Shown here piece by piece: positions 27,277-37,200 of a DNA stretch of 64,000 bases. Within the stretch, counting starts at the first letter, position 1, and the number at the start of each line of letters is the position of its first letter. The DNA is from Streptococcus mitis (GTDB taxonomy: Bacteria; Bacillota; Bacilli; Lactobacillales; Streptococcaceae): NCBI RefSeq assembly GCF_005844455.1, contig NZ_SPGF01000003.1:1-64000 (forward strand), read 5' to 3'. The position numbers and the translations under genes are program-made. The notes below the pieces were generated by a model that was given only the letters and a program-made list of their open reading frames with translations, was not told the origin of the DNA and ran no database searches.

Positions 27277-30200
27277 CTATCTTACAATATTTAATAATTC
27301 CTCATAACTTGAAACCACATCATAGATGTGCTGATCATTAATCAATCCAGCTTGTGCTAAAGCTTTAAAGTGAGCACGCGCACAGGCAATTTTTGCTTGC
27401 TCAGCTTGCTTTAATTGAAGACTAGACATAGAGCCTTTCGTTTCTGCAACAAAATAGATATGCTTGACACTTCCTTCACGGAAGGCGATTGCCCAGTCAG
27501 GATTATAGTTTCCAAGTGGAGTCGCAATACTGAACTTCCCTGGTAACTTCACATAAACACGAACATCCTCGTATTGTTCCAACGATTCTTTAAAGGTCTT
27601 CTCCGTATTTGAATCAACTTTTACAAAATTGTAAATTCCTTTTTTGGATTCAAGTAAGTGATCATCTGATCTGTTAGCAGTTTCAGGATTGTCATAAAAC
27701 AAGTCCATATCATACTCTTCATTTAACACATTATACTGGATATGCTTGATAATTTGACTTGCTTTTTGTTCATTAATGAGCTTCGAAACCTTAAGAATAA
27801 ACTCTTCTGGATTCTGTTTAAACTTGTCAAATTGGTAGACATAGATTTTACTTAATATTTCCGCAACCAACCTACGTGTTAATCCTGTCTGCTCAGCAAT
27901 TTCCCCTAGTAAATCATATTTGGTCATAATCTGCGAATCCGTTAGATACTCTTGCTGACGATCATTCTCAGCCACTGTCAGATGGAGTCCTTCTTCCTTA
28001 CTCATCTCAGTAGCGCTTGCTTGCGTTATATGAAAGCTTGGTTTGCTAACGACTAATTTCTCATTAATGTAGTCAACCGAATGTTTTACCAACTCTGCAT
28101 CATCAAATTCTACTTGATAGCTTGTCTTTCGATTGATTTGCTTCCAGAGATTTAGGAATTCTTTTCGGGCAATATTTTCTTGATTGACCTCATTTGAGAA
28201 CTGAATGACTGAATGATTGGCATTTTCAATTTCATACTGTCCAGCATGATAAACGCTCTCCAATATCTCTACCAGCTTATCCTCATAACCTGCTAGTGTT
28301 TCAGACAGCTGTAACTGATGATTTTCTTTTGCAGTAAAATATTCTGTAGTCAATTGCCCTTCACGGTCTATATAGCCTTGTCGAATCAAATCAAAGTGAA
28401 TCGAATCTGCTTGTTCCTTCGTAATTCGTATTGTTTGACCTTCTTGATTGGTTAGAACTTTATTCGTAAAGAGAGTAACGTCCACTTTTACAGGACGATC
28501 TGCTAAGAGTTCTTTGATTTCTTCTTGTAGACTTCGAGCAAATTGATCATAATTTTCATTTGCAATTACTGTCAGTTTATTGATTTCATGAACATCATTT
28601 CCTAAGAGTTCAAAATCCTGACGAATTCCATTTTGGTCAACTGCCAAACGCATACCACGACCGATTTCTTGACGCTTTCCAACCTCTGCTGAAGATTTTT
28701 TGAGAGTACAAATTTGAAAGACATTAGGATTGTCCCATCCCTCTTTTAGAGCTGAATGAGAAAAGAGGAAACGAACTGGCTCTTCAAAGCTCAATAAACG
28801 CTCCTTGTCCTTCATAATCAAGTCATAGGCATCGATATCATTTGAAAGATTTTTCTTCTTTTCACTGGCAGATTTATAGTCCACAAAAATGGTCTTATCT
28901 GACTTCTTCACTTTATCTATCGAAAAATAACCAGCATGAACTGAATTTCCTTCAAGATTAGCCTCCAAATATCTACGATAAGGAGTTGGTTCCTGTGTTT
29001 GGATAAACTGATTTACTTGATTTCGGTATTCCTCTTCAAAAATCTGAGCGTATTCACCATTATAAGCATCATTATGTTCATCATATTGCTTATACTTGGC
29101 AACTTCATCGATGAAAAATAGGGATAATACTTTAATTCTTCGATTGTAAAGTTTATTTTCCTTTTCGATATGACTTTTTATAGTCTCTCGGATTTGAATT
29201 CTTCTGATGCTCGACTCATCCACTTCCCCAATCACTTCACCAACATGGAGCTCTTGAGTCACACCAACTTGAAGTTTGTTTTCTCTTGCATCAAAGTGAC
29301 TAAGTGTCATTCCTTTATAAGCAGATAAATTCCCTGATTCAGCATACAAATCAAAGGGTTCTTCTACCACCTTCAATTTCCTTTTGACACCTGACTGCAT
29401 TTTTACTTCAAACTCAATTTTTGCTTTAGGTGCTCCTGATTTTTGTAGAATGATTTCTTGTAGATATAGATAGCCTTGTGTCCCGGTCGTCCCAGTTTGC
29501 TCAATAGCCTTAACGGCAATCTTCTTCACCAATTTTTGATTGTAAGCATCCATGGCATCCAATCTATAAACCATATCATGCTTTTCTTTATGGGTAGCCG
29601 AATAACGTAGCGTAAACAATGGCTTGAAATCTTTTAGTCTTTCCTTGGTTTGCTTCCCTTCAACAGACTGAGGCTCATCGATAATCATAATCGGATTCAT
29701 AGCTGCCAAGACATCAATCGGACGACGCCAACGGAAACTTTCCTGCTCAGAATGAATCCGTCGAGCATCTTTTCCTTTTGCATTAAAGGCTTGAGAGTTG
29801 ATGACCATGATTTGAAGGTCTGACGAATTAGCAAAACTATCCAGATCACCTAAACGTGAAGAATCGTAGACAAAATAGCGTGGTTGTTTGCCATACTCCA
29901 TCTGAAAGTGGCTTGACATAATTTGTAATGACTTGAGAACCCCTTCACGAATGGCTACACTTGGAACGACAATGATGAACTTAAGCCAGCCATATCGTTT
30001 GTTCAATTCCATAATTGTACGGATATAAGTGTAAGTCTTCCCTGTTCCCGTCTCCATTTCTATTGAGAAATTATAAGCTTCTCTCCCAGCAATCATATCA
30101 ATAGAAAGACTATCAGAAGGACGTAAACCATAGCGAGTTTGCATAGTATGGACATTTTCCCGTATACTTGCTTGACTCAATTGAATCGGTGCATTTCGAT

Positions 30201-30354
30201 AAGCATCTAAAACCAAATCTACCTCATCTGACTTGAGGCGACCTGGATCCGCCATATACTGAACTCCAGTATGTTTAGCTTGCCCTTGAAATAAATCTGC
30301 AATGGCACTCACCGCATCCAACTGAAATTGTTGTTTTTTAAATTGTAGTTTCAT
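27277..30354 (-). CDS. Type III restriction enzyme, Res subunit
   Basis: ATP-dependent helicase/endonuclease that cuts DNA together with Mod when the target is unmethylated. The 1025-aa protein has a superfamily 2 motor: Walker A in EMETGTGKTYTYIRTIMEL (near 105), the DEPQ box in IMIIDEPQSVEG (near 228), the ATHKE region, and SALKEGWDNPNVFQICTLK with GRGMRL. A C-terminal PD-(D/E)XK nuclease site is seen as NPDWAIAF and FVAETKG (near 955-970). Complete. It lies 138 nt after the TIR gene, an AT-rich gap. Normally res follows mod directly; here two genes intervene. Confidence 0.93.
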   Translation of the reverse strand: MKLQFKKQQFQLDAVSAIADLFQGQAKHTGVQYMADPGRLKSDEVDLVLDAYRNAPIQLSQASIRENVHTMQTRYGLRPSDSLSIDMIAGREAYNFSIEMETGTGKTYTYIRTIMELNKRYGWLKFIIVVPSVAIREGVLKSLQIMSSHFQMEYGKQPRYFVYDSSRLGDLDSFANSSDLQIMVINSQAFNAKGKDARRIHSEQESFRWRRPIDVLAAMNPIMIIDEPQSVEGKQTKERLKDFKPLFTLRYSATHKEKHDMVYRLDAMDAYNQKLVKKIAVKAIEQTGTTGTQGYLYLQEIILQKSGAPKAKIEFEVKMQSGVKRKLKVVEEPFDLYAESGNLSAYKGMTLSHFDARENKLQVGVTQELHVGEVIGEVDESSIRRIQIRETIKSHIEKENKLYNRRIKVLSLFFIDEVAKYKQYDEHNDAYNGEYAQIFEEEYRNQVNQFIQTQEPTPYRRYLEANLEGNSVHAGYFSIDKVKKSDKTIFVDYKSASEKKKNLSNDIDAYDLIMKDKERLLSFEEPVRFLFSHSALKEGWDNPNVFQICTLKKSSAEVGKRQEIGRGMRLAVDQNGIRQDFELLGNDVHEINKLTVIANENYDQFARSLQEEIKELLADRPVKVDVTLFTNKVLTNQEGQTIRITKEQADSIHFDLIRQGYIDREGQLTTEYFTAKENHQLQLSETLAGYEDKLVEILESVYHAGQYEIENANHSVIQFSNEVNQENIARKEFLNLWKQINRKTSYQVEFDDAELVKHSVDYINEKLVVSKPSFHITQASATEMSKEEGLHLTVAENDRQQEYLTDSQIMTKYDLLGEIAEQTGLTRRLVAEILSKIYVYQFDKFKQNPEEFILKVSKLINEQKASQIIKHIQYNVLNEEYDMDLFYDNPETANRSDDHLLESKKGIYNFVKVDSNTEKTFKESLEQYEDVRVYVKLPGKFSIATPLGNYNPDWAIAFREGSVKHIYFVAETKGSMSSLQLKQAEQAKIACARAHFKALAQAGLINDQHIYDVVSSYEELLNIVR

Positions 30355-30492
30355 AATTTATTTTCTTCAATTTTTATATTTTCCAAATAATTGTATATTC
30401 TCAATACTTTGTTAACTGTTTATAAATATCACAAAAATCAAATATCATATACCTCTGATATTTATCATTTGGTTTATTACTATTAATACTAG

Positions 30493-30993
30493 CTACCAGG
30501 TAGATGGTCTATGAGAAATAGCATACTCTATCAATTCCTCCATGTTACTTTGAATATCCTCATAAACATACTTTGAAGTAGAGAATGGAGAATCGTAACA
30601 ACGGATATAACTTGATAACGATCTGCCAGTTCGTGATATTGTAAAATCGTCAAATGGATTTCTTCCTTGATTATTTTGATTTCCAAATCTATCCTTTAAA
30701 TTATGAATATATATGCCTACGATTCCTTTATCCAACTCAATTGCTTTTTTAATCTCATAGTTAATCCATTTACGTCCAGCGGTGTTCTCACCAATCAAAA
30801 CAACCACACATGAACGCTTTGCCATTTGATTATCTATCCATGATTCTATCATTGCATCAGATTTTAATTTTACTTCTTCCCATTCATTATCTGAAAAAGT
30901 AGACTCGCCTGATACTCTCCCCATATTTCTAACTTGTGATGCTCGCCAGTTATCATTACTATAGTGAAAGCTAAAAAATACTTGTCTCTTCAT
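30493..30993 (-). CDS. TIR-like (DUF1863) domain protein
   Basis: 166 aa. The strand-1 motif RQVFFSFHYSNDNWRASQVR, the middle CVVVLIGENTAGRKWINYEI (Trp and Glu of the TIR active site, near residues 91-96) and GIVGIYIHNLKD are typical of the MTH538/ThsB-like TIR family. Members act in bacterial immunity by turning NAD+ into signals or degrading it; which applies here is unknown. No membrane segment. It starts 11 nt after a small membrane-protein gene, pairing the two. Both sit between mod and res. Confidence 0.88.
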   Translation of the reverse strand: MKRQVFFSFHYSNDNWRASQVRNMGRVSGESTFSDNEWEEVKLKSDAMIESWIDNQMAKRSCVVVLIGENTAGRKWINYEIKKAIELDKGIVGIYIHNLKDRFGNQNNQGRNPFDDFTISRTGRSLSSYIRCYDSPFSTSKYVYEDIQSNMEELIEYAISHRPSTW

Positions 30994-31004
30994 ACTTTCC
31001 TCAC

Positions 31005-31397
31005 TTATCTAAAAACAATTAAAAGTGTCAATGTAGCAATAACTATTAAACCATAGGTATACTTTAAAATGGGACGAAATAATGCTATCAGAAAATCCCC
31101 TTCTTCTTGTTTTGGAGTCATTCTAAAATCTGTTTCTATTTCACTTAATCTTACCTCATCGTATAAACGTCTAAATTGTCGTTCTAATGACAAATAATAT
31201 GCATCATGAAACCAGAATAAGATAGTCACACAAAAATTTAAAAGAAGTATATACCACATACTGGTATTACTAAACCAAAATGCGAACAAGGCTCCTATGG
31301 AAGTAAACGACCATCCTTTAATGATAAAAGAATTATTACCCATCCGTTCAATAATAGCTTGTATCATCTCTAAATGTTTTACATTGTATTCACTCAT
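31005..31397 (-). CDS. Three-helix membrane protein paired with the TIR gene
   Basis: 130 aa. Predicted helices lie at about 25-43 (IKGWSFTSIGALFAFWF), 45-65 (MWYILLLNFCVTILFWF) and 108-128 (YTYGLIVIATLTLLIVF). Between helices 2 and 3 lies a charged cytoplasmic stretch (LSLERQFRRLYDEVRLSEIE). It resembles, from memory, small membrane proteins often found beside DUF1863 TIR proteins. It could be the effector (membrane disruption) of a TIR signal; this is inference. It starts 3 nt after the mod stop, so it is translated with mod. Confidence 0.75.
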   Translation of the reverse strand: MSEYNVKHLEMIQAIIERMGNNSFIIKGWSFTSIGALFAFWFSNTSMWYILLLNFCVTILFWFHDAYYLSLERQFRRLYDEVRLSEIETDFRMTPKQEEGDFLIALFRPILKYTYGLIVIATLTLLIVFR

Positions 31398-31400
31398 ACC

Positions 31401-33366
31401 CTACACCACCTTAACTTTGGTATGAGGTGATAATTCTTTGAAGATTTCACTTACGTTAATCTTATCTGCTGAATTGGCAAATGAGCTATCACGGAAAACG
31501 GCACGGAGTGGTTGTGCTTGAGCGATGTGACAGATAACTTCTTCAGAGATTTCATCTTCAAAACAAGCCATGAGTGAGCCTTGATCTACATCATAGATTT
31601 CTGCTCCTGCTACTTTCTCCAAATCAATGGCTAATGACAGTTCTATTCCCCATGTTAACATAACTTGAAAAAGTAAGTCGAGGCCAGTACGTCCTTCCTT
31701 GATATTGGATACACTATCAAAGAGTTCTCCTTGGATAAATTGATCAGGACGAGCTGAAACATCCTTGAAATTAGAAGAATCTAACTTATAAGCTTTAAAA
31801 CCAAAGTCTTGTTTGCCAATCAATTCAGGATGCTCCTCCTGAATCTTGGCAGCAGCACGACGAATCCGTTCACGAGAAATCTGGTCAATAGTTTCATAAC
31901 CTGCTTCTTTAGCAGCAGACTTGTCGGCCACTTCCTCATCCAAAGTACACAGGATAAACTTACGATTTCCACCATCTTCAGCATTCAGTTGCATGACTGC
32001 ATCTGCCGTAGTACCAGAACCACCGAAGAAGTCGAGGATTAAAGGAGAACTTATTGTCAAACGATCAATTAAATACTTAATTAAATTAGAATCTTTAGGA
32101 TAATTGAAATAACCTTTTCCAAGAAGAATCTGTGTTTGTTTTGCTCCTTGTGTACTTGAAAAGTTTTCAACAACTCCCATCGGACGTTGAGTTCTATCGA
32201 TCCTTGTACCATTATTATCATAATTTAAATATTGTTTTGTATAAACTGTCCAAATTCCATTCTTGTCTTTTTTAAAGACAAGATACTCATTATCAATGCC
32301 CCATTTTAACTTTTCCTTACTCCATCTCCAACAAGCTTTTTGTCCCGAATTATTTTGAGAAGGAGTAACAAAGGTTCCATCAGGACACTCTATTGGATAG
32401 TCCAACGATTCAGAATATTGGATAGAACCCATTCCTAGTTTTTGCAGATAATACTTTCCTCGAATTTCATCAGATAATACATACCTATCAATATTAGTAA
32501 TTTCTACTCCATTTATTTCAAGCAAATCTATGGACTTAGAATAACAAAGAATATACTCATGTTTAAGTCTAAATAACTTACTATCCGAGCTTCCTCCACC
32601 TTCTTTATTTAGCCAAACGAGATTAGCTACAAAATTCTCCTCTCCAAATATCTCATCACAGATAGCTTTGAGGTTGGCTTGTTCATTATCATCGATAGAG
32701 ATAAAGATAACACCTGAATCCTTGAGGAGATTACGCGCTAAACGGAGGCGTGGATACATCATATTGAGCCAGTCTGAGTGGTAACGGGCCGATGTCTTTT
32801 CATTTTTTGTGAGCCCAACGACCTGGCGTCCTTCTTCATCCAAAAGTTCCATATCTTCTTTCAGCTCTTCATCTGTTTTTTGGAACTTATCAGAGTATAC
32901 AAAGTCTTTTCCTGTATTATATGGTGGATCGATATAAATCATATCGATTTTTCCTAGATAGGATTCTTGTAAAATTTTTAAGACTTCTAAATTATCTCCA
33001 GTAATAAAGACATTTTCACTGTTTTCAAAGTCAACACTTTCATCAAGATCTGGTCTTAAGGTTTTGGTAGTTGGTCGCCCAGCTTCTGCAATAGCTTCAC
33101 GCTTTCCAACCCAAGTAAACTCATAGGATTCTCGACCATCCACAATTTCCTCTGATAAAAACTGTTTAAGTTTCTCAAAGTCAATCGCAGGACCTAATCT
33201 GCCGTATTCATCCCTCTTTTCCATCAGAACTTCAGGAAAAAGTTGACCAATTTTTGAAATATTATCTGTAAAAACATCTTTTGAAGTGAGAATTAATTTC
33301 TCAAGTCCAGAGTTTTCACCTGTTTGCTGTGCTGTGCTGTGCTGTGCTGTGCTGTGCTGTGCTCAT
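31401..33366 (-). CDS. Type III DNA methyltransferase Mod, phase-variable and out of frame
   Basis: Adenine methyltransferase of beta class: DPPY catalytic motif first (MIYIDPPYNTGKDF), SAM motif later (LDFFGGSGTTADAV), variable target-recognition region between. The ATG at 33364-33366, with AAAGGA upstream, opens into AGCAC repeats. With the present 7 copies plus AGC this frame stops after 16 codons (ending NR then TGA). The Mod frame continues from QTGENSGLEKLILTSKDV, natural N-terminal sequence, but is 1 nt out. One more or two fewer repeats restore it. An internal ATG at 33224 would give a 607-aa form lacking about 30 conserved residues. Confidence 0.9.
33326..33363 (-). repeat. Pentanucleotide repeat tract (AGCAC), 7 copies plus 3 nt
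   Basis: 38 nt immediately after the mod start codon, a perfect tandem repeat (GCTGT on the plus strand). A unit of 5 changes the frame with each copy gained or lost. Such tracts vary by slipped-strand mispairing. Confidence 0.95.
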
Positions 33367-33577
33367 GGTAGTATCCTTTCTTAGTTTTGTCAAGCTTTCA
33401 TAATTTTAATTTTATAAAAAATTAAGTTGGCTTATCCTATTTTTGTAATGCTTAATTTTTAATAAATTACAGCTTCATTTTATCAAAAATAGATTTTGAA
33501 ATCAAAGAAGTTCCCTAATCTCAATTTCTGATTTTCCTTTGTCAAAATTTACAATCAATTTTGCTTCTTTAAAGCTT

Positions 33578-34237
33578 CTATTCTTTCAATGTAGCCTGAT
33601 ATTCTCTTTTTATTTCTATTTGTTTTCTCATTGATTTTTCAGAATACATCTTTTTCTTTAACTGTTGAGCCTTTTTCTCTAATTTATCTAATTGGTCACT
33701 GAGATCAATAGAGTTCCTAAGATTACTTGTTTCTAAAACTTGTAGCTCTTTCTTACCTGTTTCTTTTACAAGACTCTCATAAACATCATCTAAATCATTT
33801 CCCTCAAAGTCAATGCTTACATCATCACACGTCTGAAAGCGACGGACAATCTTAAAGTGCTTACCATCCTTTTCTTGACTTAAAGGCTCTTTATAATGAA
33901 TAAGAAGTTCTTCTTGACCTTGTGGATATTTTAATACAAAAGCTGTGTAAATCCCTAATCTTATATCTAGCTGTTCCAATAAAGTGAACGAAACATCCAT
34001 TTGTTCGAGTTCTATTTCTAACACCATGATTTGCTTCACCTTTTTTCCAGCAGGAATATTAGTGGTACTTGTATCAATCTGATGAGTAATTTGAATTGCT
34101 CTAATCTGTTCTCTTAATTCTTTCTTTTCTTTTACAGAAACATTAAGATTATCAAAAAAATCACTATTTCCCTTTTTATGAGGACGATATAGAACATGAG
34201 CTTTTGATAAGGCTGTATAGGATGGGAATTTAATCAT
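33578..34237 (-). CDS. DUF4391-family protein of the RM island
   Basis: 219 aa. The N-terminal two thirds form an alpha/beta domain (LRIQ-type core around REQIRAIQITHQIDTSTTNI and KQIMVLEIELEQ). The C-terminus is a coiled coil (QLDKLEKKAQQLKKKMYSEK). DUF4391 proteins are regularly encoded between an SNF2-type helicase and a type III Mod; their function is not established. Its start overlaps the helicase stop by 8 nt. After the stop, another frame continues GYIERIEALKKQN for a few codons, so a small 3' frameshift is possible. Confidence 0.75.
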   Translation of the reverse strand: MIKFPSYTALSKAHVLYRPHKKGNSDFFDNLNVSVKEKKELREQIRAIQITHQIDTSTTNIPAGKKVKQIMVLEIELEQMDVSFTLLEQLDIRLGIYTAFVLKYPQGQEELLIHYKEPLSQEKDGKHFKIVRRFQTCDDVSIDFEGNDLDDVYESLVKETGKKELQVLETSNLRNSIDLSDQLDKLEKKAQQLKKKMYSEKSMRKQIEIKREYQATLKE

Positions 34238-37200
34238 CAGAATCTCCTTTCATCAATATGAAGAAACAAATTAGCTCAAAATCATCCATTCCCTCAATGC
34301 TAGTATTCATCAAGTCAACAGATCCAAAGTTAAATAGGGCATCCATCGTTGAAATCTGATCATGTTCCATTAGTTGATCGATTGCCTCTTGAAGCAATTC
34401 GGAATAAACAACCATTTCTTTACCGTCTTTTGTTTGACGATTAAACTTGTCTACTACTTGACTTAATGGCTTACTTTGACCCCGACAAATGCTACTGAGG
34501 TACTCCAATATTTTCTTGCTTTCAGACGGAGATAACAGTAATTCTCCATTTCTATTGATGTAGAGGATATAATATGGGTGAAGCTGATTTTGATTATTTT
34601 TTCCCTTTATCTGTTCTTTATTTTTTAGGAAAAAAATGACACCTTCTGATTCTTTATTGGAGGCAGGTAAAATAGCTTGCAATCCTTTCGGAACTTTTTC
34701 TAACTCAGGATGTTCTTCCAAATACTTAAGAAGATCCATACGATAATCTTCCAAGCCTAAATCCATAATGGAAATACCATCATTCATCTCCTCAAGATCG
34801 ACAACTTCATCTCTAAGACGTTCTAATTGTTTTCTTCGGTAATTATTATCCTCTATTTCTTCACTAGATAAAACATTATCATCTGCTGTTGAGGTCAATA
34901 CAGAAATCTTCATTCTAGATTCAACTCTAGACTTGAGATCGATATACTCATCTAACTCAAGGTTTGGCCAAAAGTTAACCAATTGAATGTATTTATTTTG
35001 ACTACCAATTCGATCCACACGACCAAATCGTTGAACAATACGGACAGGATTCCAATGGATATCGTAATTAACCATCATATCTGCATCTTGTAAGTTTTGA
35101 CCTTCGGAAATCACATCTGTTGCGATTAAAAGATCAATCTCACTCTCATCACCAGGAAACAGAACATCACGAGATTTTGATTTAGGAGAGAAATAAGTTA
35201 GTAACGAATTGAGATCTTTATTTTTAGTTTCCAGAGTTGTAGCAAAACCTTTTGTACCTGAAATCTGAGCAGTGTAGAGACCATACTTATCCAAGACATA
35301 CTGACTAATATGTTTATAAAGGTAGTTCGTTGTTGTCGCAAATGCGGAGAAAATGATCAACTTTTTATTGCCAGCATTGATTGGATTTGTTAGTTTCTCA
35401 TCTATCAAGGTAAAAAGAGTCTGAAGTTTTTGGTCTTCTTGTGGTGTTATTTTACTGATTAGATTTTCTAGCTCTGTCAATACTGCAAAATCTTGTTCTA
35501 ACTCGACCTTCCAACTACGATAATCCATATCTTGTAGAGCAATCCGATTTTTCTTACCGATAGAAAACTCGAAATTACTATCTTCCAAATCAAAATCATC
35601 TTCATCAAAGTTCGGATCAACAGATAGATAATCGAAGCCTGTCAATTCATATTCCTCGATAGCCTTTAATGTCTTTTCTACATAATCTTTTACAACGTCT
35701 ATTAAAGTATATCGAAAAGCTGCAACAGAACTTTCTAAACGTTTGAGCAGGTTAATCATCATCAGTTTTTTGATACCAGACTCACGACCAAACTGAGTTA
35801 AATTCCCCATTTTTCCTTCTTTACTTTTATCGTATTTAGCTCTCTTTGATGGGTAGATATGTATTGAAGGTTGATAGATAGTCAACTGTAGTTTATCAAG
35901 CAAGTGATATAATTTTTTATAGGTAATCCCAAGATTTGAAACTGTTAAATCCGGTTCAAAATTAAGAGGTTTTAAGCGCTGTGGAAACTCCCCAATAGCT
36001 TCTCTATCATAAAATTCGCGAATATGTTTTCTACTTCTAGCTATGGTTACACTATCTAGTACTTTAAAGGAATCAAAATCTAATGTCGATAGCAGTTTAT
36101 CTGTTGTTCTCTCTTCTGCAGGTAGATCAGCCCACTTGTTGTAAGCAGATTGAGCATTTCTGAAAATATCATTTATAGATGATTTGGTTTCTAATTTACT
36201 ATCAATTTGATCCGTATCACCTTCATAGGCTAGAGCAATTTGATTTTTCAAATCATTAAAACGATTATTAACAGGTGTGGCTGATAGCATGAGTACCTTT
36301 GTAGGGACACCAGACTTTATGATTCGATTCATTAAACGACTGTATCGATTTTCTCTCCCCTCAGATAAGTCATTTTCGCTAGAGCCACCATTTCTAAAAT
36401 TATGAGACTCATCAATGACAACCAGATCATAAGTATGCCAATTATTTAAGGACAAATCAATTCCATTAGAGTGCCCTTTATCTCTACTAAGATCTGTATG
36501 ATAAAGCACGTCATAAAGCAAATGTCTATCATAAATTGGATTATTTACATAATCATGACGATACATATTCCAGTTATTTTCTAACTTTTTAGGACAAAGT
36601 ACTAAAATACGTTTGCCTCGATAAGCATAATAAGTCATGACCGCTAAAGCTGTATAAGTCTTCCCTAGACCAACCGAATCCGCTAGAATACATCCATTAA
36701 ATTTCTCTAATTTAGAAATGATCGATTTTACTGCATCCTTTTGGAAATCATATAACAGCCCCCAAATCTTACTTTCTTTATAACCAACCCCTTCATTTGG
36801 TAAAAAGTCTTCATTGATATCTTCTAAAAATTCATTGAATAAATTATATAGCATCACATAGTAAATGAACTCAGGTGAATGTTCTTTGTGAGCTAAGTTT
36901 AAATTCTCCAAAAACTCTTCTGTAACATCACGAAAATAATCATCTTCGTCCCAGAGATTATCAAATTCATCTAAATAATTTAAACTAAGTGGTGCATGAT
37001 AGAGGTTTCTACTCGTTTTAAATAGAGAAGCTTCATATCCTAATTCTTTGCGATCAAAGTTTTTCAAACGATCTACTGCCACTACATCATCCGAATTTTC
37101 AATTCGAATACCATTTGGCATTTCATCTGTTTCAATATTAATAGACTTAAATTGCGCTTTTCTTCGGATCCAATCAGCACATTCACGAGCAATCGCTTTT

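Noticed and set aside
31401-33224. Mod starting simply at the ATG at 33224
   Set aside because: Well-formed coding sequence (SGLEKLILTSKDVFTDN) continues upstream in frame, and the only ribosome site is before the ATG at 33366.
33326-33363. Short CRISPR-like or protein-repeat explanation for the GCTGT tract
   Set aside because: The unit is 5 bp without spacers and sits just after a start codon; simple sequence repeat with frame switching explains it fully.
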